From contig CAIQHF010000035.1 in NCBI GenBank assembly GCA_903871605.1, forward strand, positions 31,852-95,851: a stretch of DNA of 64,000 nucleotides. The letters run 5' to 3'. The position numbers and the translations under genes are program-made. This document shows, piece after piece, positions 43,991 through 51,785 of the stretch. Positions within the stretch are counted from its first letter, which is position 1. The number at the start of each line of letters is the position of its first letter. The notes below the pieces were generated by a model. That model was not told where the DNA came from. It did no database searches and saw only the letters and a list, made by a program, of their open reading frames with translations. The DNA comes from an uncultured Sphingomonadaceae bacterium. GTDB taxonomy: Bacteria; Pseudomonadota; Alphaproteobacteria; Sphingomonadales; Sphingomonadaceae.

Positions 43991-46900
43991 CGGCGCTGTT
44001 GCAGCGCCATAGCCGCTCGATCTGGCTCTGCGTCGTGCTGGTGACGCTCGCTGGCCTCATCGCGGCGACGCGGCTGCCGGTGACGCTCTTCCCGCACATC
44101 GACTATCCGCGCGTCGTCGTCTCGATCGATGCGGGCGAGCGCGACGCGACGCAGATGGCCGCCGACGTCACGCGCCCCGTCGAGATCGCGCTGCGCGAGA
44201 TACCGGGCGTGACGCAGATCCGATCGACGACCAGCCGCGGTTCGGCCGAGGTCGCGCTCGGCTTCGACTGGGGCGACGACATGGTCGCCGCGACGCTCGC
44301 CACGCAGGGTGCGCTGGCGACGATCCTTCCCGATCTGCCCGCCGGCACCCGCTTCAGCGTGCGTCGCTCGGACCCGACGATCTTCCCCGTGCTCGGCCTG
44401 TCGCTCACCTCGCGCACGCGCGATGGCGTCGCGCTGCAGCAGCTCGCGCAGCTGCGCCTGCGGCCGCTGCTCTCGACCGTCCCCGGCGTCGCCGGGGTCG
44501 ACGTGCTCGGCGGCGCCGCGCCCGAGATCGAGGTCGAGGTCGATCCCGCGCGGCTGCAGGCGCTCGGCCTCGCCATCACCGACGTCTCCGCAGCACTCGG
44601 CGCGGCGAACAGCGTCGCCGCGGTCGGCCGGATCGAGGATCGACATCGCCTCTATCTCGCGCTGGTCGACGACCGGCTGGTGGGCGAGGCCGATATCGCG
44701 GCGATCCCGATCAAGGCGGGCTCGGCCGCCGGATCGGGGGTCGCGACGCTCGGCGAGGTCGCGACGATCCGCCGCGCACCGGCGCCGGCCTGGACGCGCG
44801 TCACCTCGAACGGCACGCAGGCGGTGCTCGTCAACATCCGCCAGACGCCGACCGCGGACGCGGTCAAGCTCGCGCGCGAGGTCCGCGACCGGTTGAGCGG
44901 CGCGCATCTGCCGGCGGCGGTGACGCTCAGCTATTTCTACGACCAGTCCGAACTGGTGACAGGCGCCGCCGGCGCGGTGCGCGACGCCATCCTGCTCGGC
45001 GCGCTGCTCGCGGGCGTCGTACTGTTCGTCTTCCTGCGCTCGTGGCGGCTGATGGTGATCACCGCGACATTGTTGCCCGCCGTGCTCGCCGCGACCTGCC
45101 TTGCGCTCGCCGCCTGTCACATGAGCTTCAACATGATGACGCTGGGCGGGATGGCCGCCGCCGTGGGCCTCGTCGTCGACGACGCGGTGGTGATGCTCGA
45201 GCATCTCGTGCGTCGCTTGCAGGAGGCCGGGCGCGATCGACCACGACCGTCGATGCTGGTCGCGGCGCGCGAGATGGCGCGGCCGCTGCTCGGCTCGACG
45301 ATGGCGACGATCGTCGTGTTCGTGCCGCTCGCCTTCATCTCGGGGGTCACCGGCGGCTTCTTCCAGGCGCTGGCCGTGACGATGGTCGCGGCGCTCGGCG
45401 TGTCGCTGGTCTATGCGCGCTACGTGCTGCCGCTGGTCGCCGAGCATTGGCTGACGCTCCGCGACGCGCAGGCCGCCGACAAGGCCGAGCGGATGACGGT
45501 CGCGGTCGCCGACCGCTATGTCAGGATCTGCGCGCGCGCGCTGGGCCGTCCGGTCCTGTCCGCGGTCATCGTCGCCGCGATCCTGGTCGCGGTCGGCGGC
45601 ATCGCCTGGAGCAGGCTGCAATCGGGCTTCATGCCGGCGATGGACGAGGGCGGCTTCATCCTCGACTATAAGGCGAAATCGGGCGCCGCGCTCGGCGACA
45701 CCGATCGGCTGCTGCGCCAGGTCGAGGCGATCATTCGCGCGACGCCGGAGGTCGCGAGCTATTCGCGCCGTACCGGGCTGCAACTCGGCGGCGGGTTGAG
45801 CGAGGCCGACGAGGGCGATTTTTTCGTCCGGCTGAAGGGAGGCAGCCGCCGCCCGATCGACACGGTGATGAGCGAGATCAGGGGTAAGGTCGAGGATCGG
45901 GTGCCCGGCCTCGAGATCGAGACCGCGCAGCTGATGGAGGATCTGATCGGCGACCTGACCGCGGTGCCGCAGCCGATCGAGGTCAAGCTGTTCGGCGACG
46001 ACGACGCGCAGCTGGTCGCCGCCGCCAAGCGCGTGGCAGGCGCAATCGGCAAGATCCAGGGTGTCGTCGAGGTGGTCGACGGGCTGCGTGTCGCGGGCGA
46101 TGCGATCGACATCCGCGTCGACCGGGCCGCCGCCGCGCTTGCCGGTCTCGATCCCGATGCGGTCGCCAGACAGGTCGAGGCGCAGGTCGGCGGCGCCGTC
46201 GCGACGCGGATCATCGCGGGCGAGCAGGTCACCGACGTGCGCGTCCGTCTGCCGCAGGATCTGCGCAGCCGCACGGATGCGCTCGGCCGGCTGCTGCTGC
46301 GCGCGCCAGACGGGCGCACCACCACGCTCGGCGCGATCGCGACGATCGGCATCGCCGCGGGGCAGCGTCAGATCACGCGGGACAACCTCGCCCCGATGCT
46401 GGCCGTCACGGCGCGTCTCGAAGGCAAGGACCTCGGCACCGGAATGAGGGACGTGCGCGCCGCGGTCGATGCGCTGCATCTGCCGGCGACGATCCGCGTC
46501 GATTATGGCGGGCTCTACGCGCAGCAGATGCAGAGCTTTACGGATCTGACGACGGTGTTCGTCGCAGCGCTGCTGCTGCTCGCGCTGCTGCTGACGTTGC
46601 TGTTCGAGCGCTGGGCGTTCACGCTCGCGGTGATCGTCACGGTGCTGCTGTCGACGACCGCGGTGTTCCTCGGGCTCTGGCTGACCGGTACCGAACTCGA
46701 CATCTCGGCACTGATGGGCCTCACCATGGTCGTCGGCATGATCACCGAACTCGCCATCTTCTATCTCGCCGAACTGCCGACGGGCGAACCGGTAACCGTA
46801 GCCGCGCTGCTGGCGGCGGGACGGGCGCGACTGCGGCCGATCCTGATGTCGGCGCTGATCGCGATCCTGACGCTGCTGCCGCTTGCGCTGGGAATCAGCC

Positions 46901-47052
46901 GAGGTGCGGGCCTCCAGACGCCGCTCGCGACCGCGATCATCGCCGGCCTCGCGATCGGTGCGCCGCTCGTGCTCGGTTTCCTGCCGATGCTGCTGCTGGC
47001 GATCGCGGGGCGCCCCCGCCCGACCGACGATCAGATGCCGAGCATAGCCTGA
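43987..47052 (+). CDS. RND efflux transporter permease
   Basis: A 1021-residue inner-membrane pump with twelve predicted helices and two large periplasmic loops. The proton-relay motif in helix 4 is GLVVDDAVVMLEHL (Asp398, Asp399). The starting segment LPVTLFPHIDYPRVVVS and the first-loop pattern GVTQIRSTTSRGSAEV are typical of RND permeases outside the AcrB drug group, nearer CusA/CzcA or hydrophobe/amphiphile type 3 pumps. It is coupled to the adaptor (GTGA overlap at 43987) and drives proton antiport. The substrate is undetermined. Only one permease is present, so it is a homotrimer. Confidence 0.92.
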   Translation: MTALLQRHSRSIWLCVVLVTLAGLIAATRLPVTLFPHIDYPRVVVSIDAGERDATQMAADVTRPVEIALREIPGVTQIRSTTSRGSAEVALGFDWGDDMVAATLATQGALATILPDLPAGTRFSVRRSDPTIFPVLGLSLTSRTRDGVALQQLAQLRLRPLLSTVPGVAGVDVLGGAAPEIEVEVDPARLQALGLAITDVSAALGAANSVAAVGRIEDRHRLYLALVDDRLVGEADIAAIPIKAGSAAGSGVATLGEVATIRRAPAPAWTRVTSNGTQAVLVNIRQTPTADAVKLAREVRDRLSGAHLPAAVTLSYFYDQSELVTGAAGAVRDAILLGALLAGVVLFVFLRSWRLMVITATLLPAVLAATCLALAACHMSFNMMTLGGMAAAVGLVVDDAVVMLEHLVRRLQEAGRDRPRPSMLVAAREMARPLLGSTMATIVVFVPLAFISGVTGGFFQALAVTMVAALGVSLVYARYVLPLVAEHWLTLRDAQAADKAERMTVAVADRYVRICARALGRPVLSAVIVAAILVAVGGIAWSRLQSGFMPAMDEGGFILDYKAKSGAALGDTDRLLRQVEAIIRATPEVASYSRRTGLQLGGGLSEADEGDFFVRLKGGSRRPIDTVMSEIRGKVEDRVPGLEIETAQLMEDLIGDLTAVPQPIEVKLFGDDDAQLVAAAKRVAGAIGKIQGVVEVVDGLRVAGDAIDIRVDRAAAALAGLDPDAVARQVEAQVGGAVATRIIAGEQVTDVRVRLPQDLRSRTDALGRLLLRAPDGRTTTLGAIATIGIAAGQRQITRDNLAPMLAVTARLEGKDLGTGMRDVRAAVDALHLPATIRVDYGGLYAQQMQSFTDLTTVFVAALLLLALLLTLLFERWAFTLAVIVTVLLSTTAVFLGLWLTGTELDISALMGLTMVVGMITELAIFYLAELPTGEPVTVAALLAAGRARLRPILMSALIAILTLLPLALGISRGAGLQTPLATAIIAGLAIGAPLVLGFLPMLLLAIAGRPRPTDDQMPSIA

Positions 47053-47078
47053 CACTCACTCTTCCGGAGACGATCCCC

Positions 47079-47828
47079 ATGCAGACTCGCCACATGCCGA
47101 CGGTCGGCGCGCGCTATTGGTCGGCGATCACGCTGGCCAGCCTGTTCGGCACCAATCTCGGCGATCTCTACGCCAACGAGACCGGCCTCGGCACCTATGC
47201 CGGCGTCGCGATTCTGGCGGTGCTCGCCGCGGCGGCCTTCGTCGCCGAACGGCGCGACCCGTTCCCGCGCGAGCTGTGGTACTGGCTGGTGGTCATCATC
47301 ATCCGCACCGGCGCCACCAACATCGCGGACTATCTCGCTTATCATGTTCACATCGCCGAACCCGCGCTGAGCCTCGGGCTGGCGGCGTTGATCGCGGGCT
47401 TCGGCTGGCTCTCGCTCCACCGGCGAGATCGCGCGGAGATCGCGGCGGAGGCGCGCGGCATGCCCGCGACCGGGGGCGCCTATTGGGCAGCAATGCTGAG
47501 CGCGGGCGTGTTCGGCACGGTGGTCGGCGACGTCGCGCAGCATCTTTTCGGGCAGGGTCAGGCCGCGCTTGGGCTGGCGGCGCTGCTCGCGGTCGCGCTG
47601 GCGGTCTGGCGCGGTGTCGGTACCGGCCGGATCTGGGTCTATTGGCTGACCGTCGCCGTCGCGCGCACCGCGGGCACCGCGATGGGCGACTATCTGGCGG
47701 AAAGCGACACGCTCGGCTTGGGTCTCGCGGTCGCCACGCTGGTGACCGGGAGCCTTTTCCTGCTCGTCCTGCTTCTGTGGCGGACCAAGCCGAGAGTGAC
47801 GGCGCTGGCAGGCGTTCGGCAGATCTGA
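47079..47828 (+). CDS. COG4705-type repeat membrane protein
   Basis: A 249-residue polytopic protein with seven to eight hydrophobic helices and a visible internal duplication: YWSAITLASLFGTNLGDLY aligns with YWAAMLSAGVFGTVVGDVA, and YWLVVIIIRTGATNIADYLA aligns with YWLTVAVARTAGTAMGDYLA. Gly-Asp pairs recur at the same site in each half (GD, AD, GD, GD). It resembles the uncharacterised membrane family COG4705. It follows the RND permease by 26 bases on the same strand, so it may be co-transcribed with the efflux system. Confidence 0.8.
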   Translation: MQTRHMPTVGARYWSAITLASLFGTNLGDLYANETGLGTYAGVAILAVLAAAAFVAERRDPFPRELWYWLVVIIIRTGATNIADYLAYHVHIAEPALSLGLAALIAGFGWLSLHRRDRAEIAAEARGMPATGGAYWAAMLSAGVFGTVVGDVAQHLFGQGQAALGLAALLAVALAVWRGVGTGRIWVYWLTVAVARTAGTAMGDYLAESDTLGLGLAVATLVTGSLFLLVLLLWRTKPRVTALAGVRQI

Positions 47829-47944
47829 TCGGTCGCCATCTTGCGGCCTTGTCTTGCGACGCGCCGAGCATTACCCGATCGCATCGACAAACGGGCGCCC
47901 ATGGTGGACGTCTGACGGCCCGGTCGGGCGTTCGGATCATCGGT

Positions 47945-49459
47945 ATGGCACAGGCTCCTGACACGCTCCGCTCGATCGCCATCATCGGCGGCGGTTCGGC
48001 CGGGTGGATGGCGGCGGCGGCGCTGGCCAATGCGACCGGCGGAACGATCGCGATCACATTGGTCGAGTCGGACGAGATCGGAACGGTGGGCGTCGGCGAA
48101 GCGACCATTCCACCGATCAAGGCCTTCAACGCAAGCCTCGGCATAACCGAACCGGAATTCGTCGCCGCGACGCAGGCGACGTTCAAACTCGGTATCGAGT
48201 TCGTCGGCTGGGGAAACGCCACGTCCCGTTACTTCCACCCATTCGGGACGCACGGCGCCGATTTCGATCGCGTTGATCTCCACCATTATTGGGTCCGCGA
48301 GCATCTCCGCGGCGATCCGACGCCGTTCGACGACTATTCGATGTGCAAGGCGCTCGCGCAGCTCAACCGCTTCGGGCCCCCCGTCGACAATCCGCGCGAC
48401 GTGCGGTCGACGCACGCCTACGCCTATCATTTCGACGCCGGCCTCTATGCGCGACTGATGCGCAGCTATGCCGAGGCGCGGGGCGTGGTGCGCCACGAAG
48501 GCAAGATCGTCGATGTCGCGCGCGATCCGCTCACCGGCAATATCGCGCATGTCCGCCTCGACGACGAACGCGAGATCGCCGCCGACTTCTTCGTCGACTG
48601 CTCGGGCTTTGCCGGCCTGCTGATCGGCCGCGCGCTCGAGACCGGCTATGAGGATTGGACGCACTGGTTGCCGTGCGATCGCGCCATCGCGATGCCGAGC
48701 GCCAATTCGGGGCCGCTCACGCCCTATACGCGCTCGACCGCGCATGCGGCAGGCTGGCAATGGCGCATTCCGCTGCAGCATCGGCAGGGCACTGGCCATG
48801 TCTATTCGTCGCGCTTCATCAGCGACGACGAGGCGGCGGCGACCTTGCGCGCGCATGTCGACGGCGAGCCGCTCGGCGAGCCGCGCCTGCTGCGCTTCAC
48901 CACGGGGCGCCGCCGCCACGCCTGGCGCTATAATTGCGTCAGCCTCGGGCTTGCGGCGGGGTTCATGGAGCCGCTCGAATCGACCAGCCTGCACCTGATC
49001 CAGATGGGCATCGAACGGCTCCTGCGGCTCCTGCCCGGGCGCGTCACCGATGGCCTCGAGGCAGAGGAGTTCAACCGCGCGACGGCCAACGAGTGGGAAC
49101 GGATCCGCGATTTCCTCATCCTGCACTATTACGCCAACACCCGATCCGAGCCGTTCTGGAAGGGGTGCGCGGCGATGTCGATTCCCGACGAGCTCGCGTA
49201 CAAGATCAGGCATTTCCTGCCGCGGGCGAGGCTCGTCTCCCCGGACGACGAGCTGTTCCGCAACCCGAGCTGGCTGGCGGTCTATTTCGGCCAGGGGGTG
49301 ATTCCGCACGGCTATGATCGTCTCGTCGATGCGCGGCCCGATGTCGATGCACCGGCGCAGCTGCGCAGGCTGCGCGAGCTGATGCGCGCGGCGGCGGAGA
49401 CCTTCCCGACCCACGACGCGTTCATCGCGCGCCACATCCGCGCGCCGCGCGCCGCCTGA
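47945..49459 (+). CDS. Tryptophan halogenase-family FAD-dependent protein (copy 1)
   Basis: A 504-residue flavin-dependent halogenase-fold protein: FAD motif GGGSAGW (15-21), GVGEATIPPIK, Lys81 in ATFKLGIEFVGW (equivalent to the catalytic Lys of PrnA/RebH), the WxWxIP motif in GWQWRIPLQHR, and Glu345 in MEPLESTSLHL (the second catalytic position). With reduced FAD and halide such enzymes form hypohalous acid and halogenate aromatics. A partner flavin reductase is not in the window. It is followed within 6 bases by a DUF6445 gene and then a convergent second halogenase. The natural substrate is unknown. Confidence 0.92.
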   Translation: MAQAPDTLRSIAIIGGGSAGWMAAAALANATGGTIAITLVESDEIGTVGVGEATIPPIKAFNASLGITEPEFVAATQATFKLGIEFVGWGNATSRYFHPFGTHGADFDRVDLHHYWVREHLRGDPTPFDDYSMCKALAQLNRFGPPVDNPRDVRSTHAYAYHFDAGLYARLMRSYAEARGVVRHEGKIVDVARDPLTGNIAHVRLDDEREIAADFFVDCSGFAGLLIGRALETGYEDWTHWLPCDRAIAMPSANSGPLTPYTRSTAHAAGWQWRIPLQHRQGTGHVYSSRFISDDEAAATLRAHVDGEPLGEPRLLRFTTGRRRHAWRYNCVSLGLAAGFMEPLESTSLHLIQMGIERLLRLLPGRVTDGLEAEEFNRATANEWERIRDFLILHYYANTRSEPFWKGCAAMSIPDELAYKIRHFLPRARLVSPDDELFRNPSWLAVYFGQGVIPHGYDRLVDARPDVDAPAQLRRLRELMRAAAETFPTHDAFIARHIRAPRAA

Positions 49460-49465
49460 GCCCGC

Positions 49466-50143
49466 GTGGCGCACGCGCCCCTCGTCCGGATCGAGCGGAT
49501 CGGCCGCGAGCGCCAGCCGGTCGTGGTGATCGACGACTTGGTGCCGGACCCGGACCGGTTGCGCGCCGCCGCCGAGGCGCTCGACTACCGGACGATGGGA
49601 CGGCACTATCCGGGCCTGCGGGCCGAGGTCGCAGCGGCCGACGTCGCCGCCTATCTCGCCCCGATCACAGGCCTCGTCGCCGATGTCTTCGGATGCCGAG
49701 GCGACATCCGGCTGATTTCCGCCGGCTACTCGATCGTCACCACTCGCGCGTTCGATCTCACCCCGATCCAGCGGCTGCCGCATTTCGACGGGCTCGAGCC
49801 CGAGCGTATCGCGCTGCTGCACTATCTCGACGGTGCGGAAAAGGGCGGCACCGCCTTCTATCGGCACAGGAGCACCGGCTACGAGACGATCTCGGCCGAT
49901 CGTCACGCCAGCTACGACCGCGCGCTGCGCCAAGACGTGGCGCATCACGGGCTGCCGGCGCCGGCCTATATTGCCGGCGATACGCCGCTATACGAACGGA
50001 TCGCGACGTTCGCGGCGAAACCGAACCGCGCGTTGATCTATCGCGGCCATCTGCTGCACTGCGCCGACCTTCCCGAGCAGCTCGACTTCACGCCGGATCC
50101 GCGCACGGCGCGACTGACGGTCAACACCTTCCTGATGGCGTAG
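49466..50143 (+). CDS. DUF6445 protein, probably 2OG-Fe(II) oxygenase-like
   Basis: A 225-residue protein from a GTG at 49466, six bases after the halogenase stop. The layout fits DUF6445, and a facial-triad-like pattern is visible: His106-x-Asp108 (LPHFDG), distal His198 or His195 (RGHLLHCADLP) and Arg215 in TARLTVNTF, as in prolyl-hydroxylase-type 2-oxoglutarate oxygenases. Enzyme activity is inference. Such genes recur beside tryptophan halogenase and TonB receptor genes in sphingomonads and Caulobacter relatives (recollection). Probably co-expressed with halogenase copy 1. Confidence 0.8.
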   Translation: MAHAPLVRIERIGRERQPVVVIDDLVPDPDRLRAAAEALDYRTMGRHYPGLRAEVAAADVAAYLAPITGLVADVFGCRGDIRLISAGYSIVTTRAFDLTPIQRLPHFDGLEPERIALLHYLDGAEKGGTAFYRHRSTGYETISADRHASYDRALRQDVAHHGLPAPAYIAGDTPLYERIATFAAKPNRALIYRGHLLHCADLPEQLDFTPDPRTARLTVNTFLMA

Positions 50144-50155
50144 CGCCGGCGCGTA

Positions 50156-51655
50156 TCAGGCCGCCTGGCAGTGCCGGGCGAGGAAGGCGGCATGGTCCGC
50201 CATGCCCGCCACCTGCTTGCCGACCGTCTGCCGGATCAGCGTCAGAAATTCCATGACGTCCGCATCGCTCGGCGCATCGGCGAGCGGGTGATAGCCATCC
50301 GGCACGATGCCCTGGCCGATCATCACCTGCAGCCAGCCCGGCTCGCTGAACAATTCCTCGCCGACGCGTTCGATGCGGCCATTGGCGCGGAACAGAGCGA
50401 GCTTGGCGCTGAGCGTATCGGGCACCGTCATCGCCGCGCATTGCCGCCAGAACGGCGCCTCGCGCATGTTGGCATGATAGTGCAGGATGATGAAGTCGCG
50501 CACGCGCTCCCATTCGAAGATGGTCTGCGCGTTATAGGCCGCGACGTCGGCGGCGCGGATCGGGCCGTTCGGGAGGAATTTGAGCACGCGCTCGATCGCC
50601 GACTGGACGAGATGGATGCTCGTCGATTCGAGCGGCTCCATGAACCCCGCGGCGAGCCCCAGCGCGACGACGTTCCTGTTCCAGAATGCGCGGCGACGGC
50701 CGGTCGTGAAACGGAGCAGCCGCGGATCGGCAAGCGGCGGCGTGTCGAGGCCGTCGAGCAGGATAGCTGCGGCCTCGTCGTCGCCGATCGCCGCCGAGCA
50801 ATAGACATGGCCATTGCCGATGCGGTTCTGCAGCGGGATCCGCCACTGCCAGCCGGCGCGCTTCGCGGTCGAGCGCGTATAGGGGGTGATGTCGTCACGC
50901 GCGGCGCTCGGCACCGCCAGCGCCCGGTCGCAGGGCAGCCAGCGCGTCCAGTCCTCATAGCCGGTGTTGAGCGTCTCCTCGATCAGCAGGCCGCGAAAGC
51001 CCGAGCAATCGAGATACAGCTCGGCCGTCTGGCGGCTGCCGTCGGCGAGCATGAGACAAGCAACGTCGCCGGTCTCGCCGTCGCGCTCGGCATGGCTGAT
51101 CCGTCCCTCGATGCGGCGCACGCCGCGATCCTCGGCGAAACGGCGCAGATAGCGCGCATAGAGGCCTGCATCGAAATGGAAGGCGTGGACGAGACCGCCC
51201 AGCATCTTCGATTGCGCAGCGGGCCCCCGCGCGAACTTGCCGGCATAGGCGGCCGCCGCATTGAGGCAATAGGCATCGAGCGGCGCGGTCTCCCCGAGCC
51301 GGCGACCACGCAGCCAGAAATGCTGGAAAGGCGTCTGTCCGATCGGACGGCCGGTGTTGCCGAAGGCGTGGATGTAGCGGCTGGTCTCGGCACCCCAGCC
51401 GACGAACTCGATGCCGAGCTTGTAGCTGGCCTGCGTCGCCCGCATGAAATCGTCCTCGTCGATCCCGAGGACGGCGTTGAGCAGTTGGAGCTGCGGGATC
51501 GTCGCCTCGCCGACGCCGACCGTCCCGATCTCGTCGGATTCGATCAGCGTGATGGCGTAGCGATGGGGCGGCAAGAGCCGTGCGAGCACCGAGGCGGCCA
51601 TCCAGCCCGCGGTGCCGCCGCCGACGATGACAATGCGGTATGGATCGTCGCTCAT
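50156..51655 (-). CDS. Tryptophan halogenase-family FAD-dependent protein (copy 2)
   Basis: A 499-residue paralogue of the preceding halogenase. It carries GGGTAGW (12-18), GVGEATIPQLQ, Lys79 in ASYKLGIEFVGW, WQWRIPLQNR and Glu343 in MEPLESTSIHL, so both catalytic residues are intact. It is convergent with the DUF6445 gene (12-base gap) and lies downstream of the alpha-glucan TonB receptor on the same strand, separated from it by a strong hairpin (51738-51775). It could be in the receptor's transcript if the hairpin is read through. Confidence 0.92.
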   Translation of the reverse strand: MSDDPYRIVIVGGGTAGWMAASVLARLLPPHRYAITLIESDEIGTVGVGEATIPQLQLLNAVLGIDEDDFMRATQASYKLGIEFVGWGAETSRYIHAFGNTGRPIGQTPFQHFWLRGRRLGETAPLDAYCLNAAAAYAGKFARGPAAQSKMLGGLVHAFHFDAGLYARYLRRFAEDRGVRRIEGRISHAERDGETGDVACLMLADGSRQTAELYLDCSGFRGLLIEETLNTGYEDWTRWLPCDRALAVPSAARDDITPYTRSTAKRAGWQWRIPLQNRIGNGHVYCSAAIGDDEAAAILLDGLDTPPLADPRLLRFTTGRRRAFWNRNVVALGLAAGFMEPLESTSIHLVQSAIERVLKFLPNGPIRAADVAAYNAQTIFEWERVRDFIILHYHANMREAPFWRQCAAMTVPDTLSAKLALFRANGRIERVGEELFSEPGWLQVMIGQGIVPDGYHPLADAPSDADVMEFLTLIRQTVGKQVAGMADHAAFLARHCQAA

Positions 51656-51737
51656 CGCCCTCGTCCGGTGGTCGCGCGTCCGATCGGCGACGCGCTCTCT
51701 CCGCCATAGACTGTTTGCGGCGGAAAGCAGAAACGAA

Positions 51738-51775
51738 GACGGGGCGGGGTGCCATCGAAAGCGCCCCGCCCCGTC
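51738..51775 (-). terminator. Strong hairpin after the TonB receptor gene
   Basis: Arms GACGGGGCGGGG (51738-51749) and CCCCGCCCCGTC (51764-51775); extra pairs including one wobble extend the stem to 15 and leave loop CATCGAAA. The downstream bases on the minus strand are only mildly T-rich, so it is a hairpin terminator or transcript-stabilising structure between the receptor and the halogenase gene. Confidence 0.7.
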
Positions 51776-51785
51776 GATGCGGCGA

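Noticed and set aside
43813..47055. Open frame of 1080 codons antisense to the RND permease
   Set aside because: Rich in Arg, Asp, His and Gln with no domain signature, and fully inside a well-identified permease; a high-GC shadow frame.
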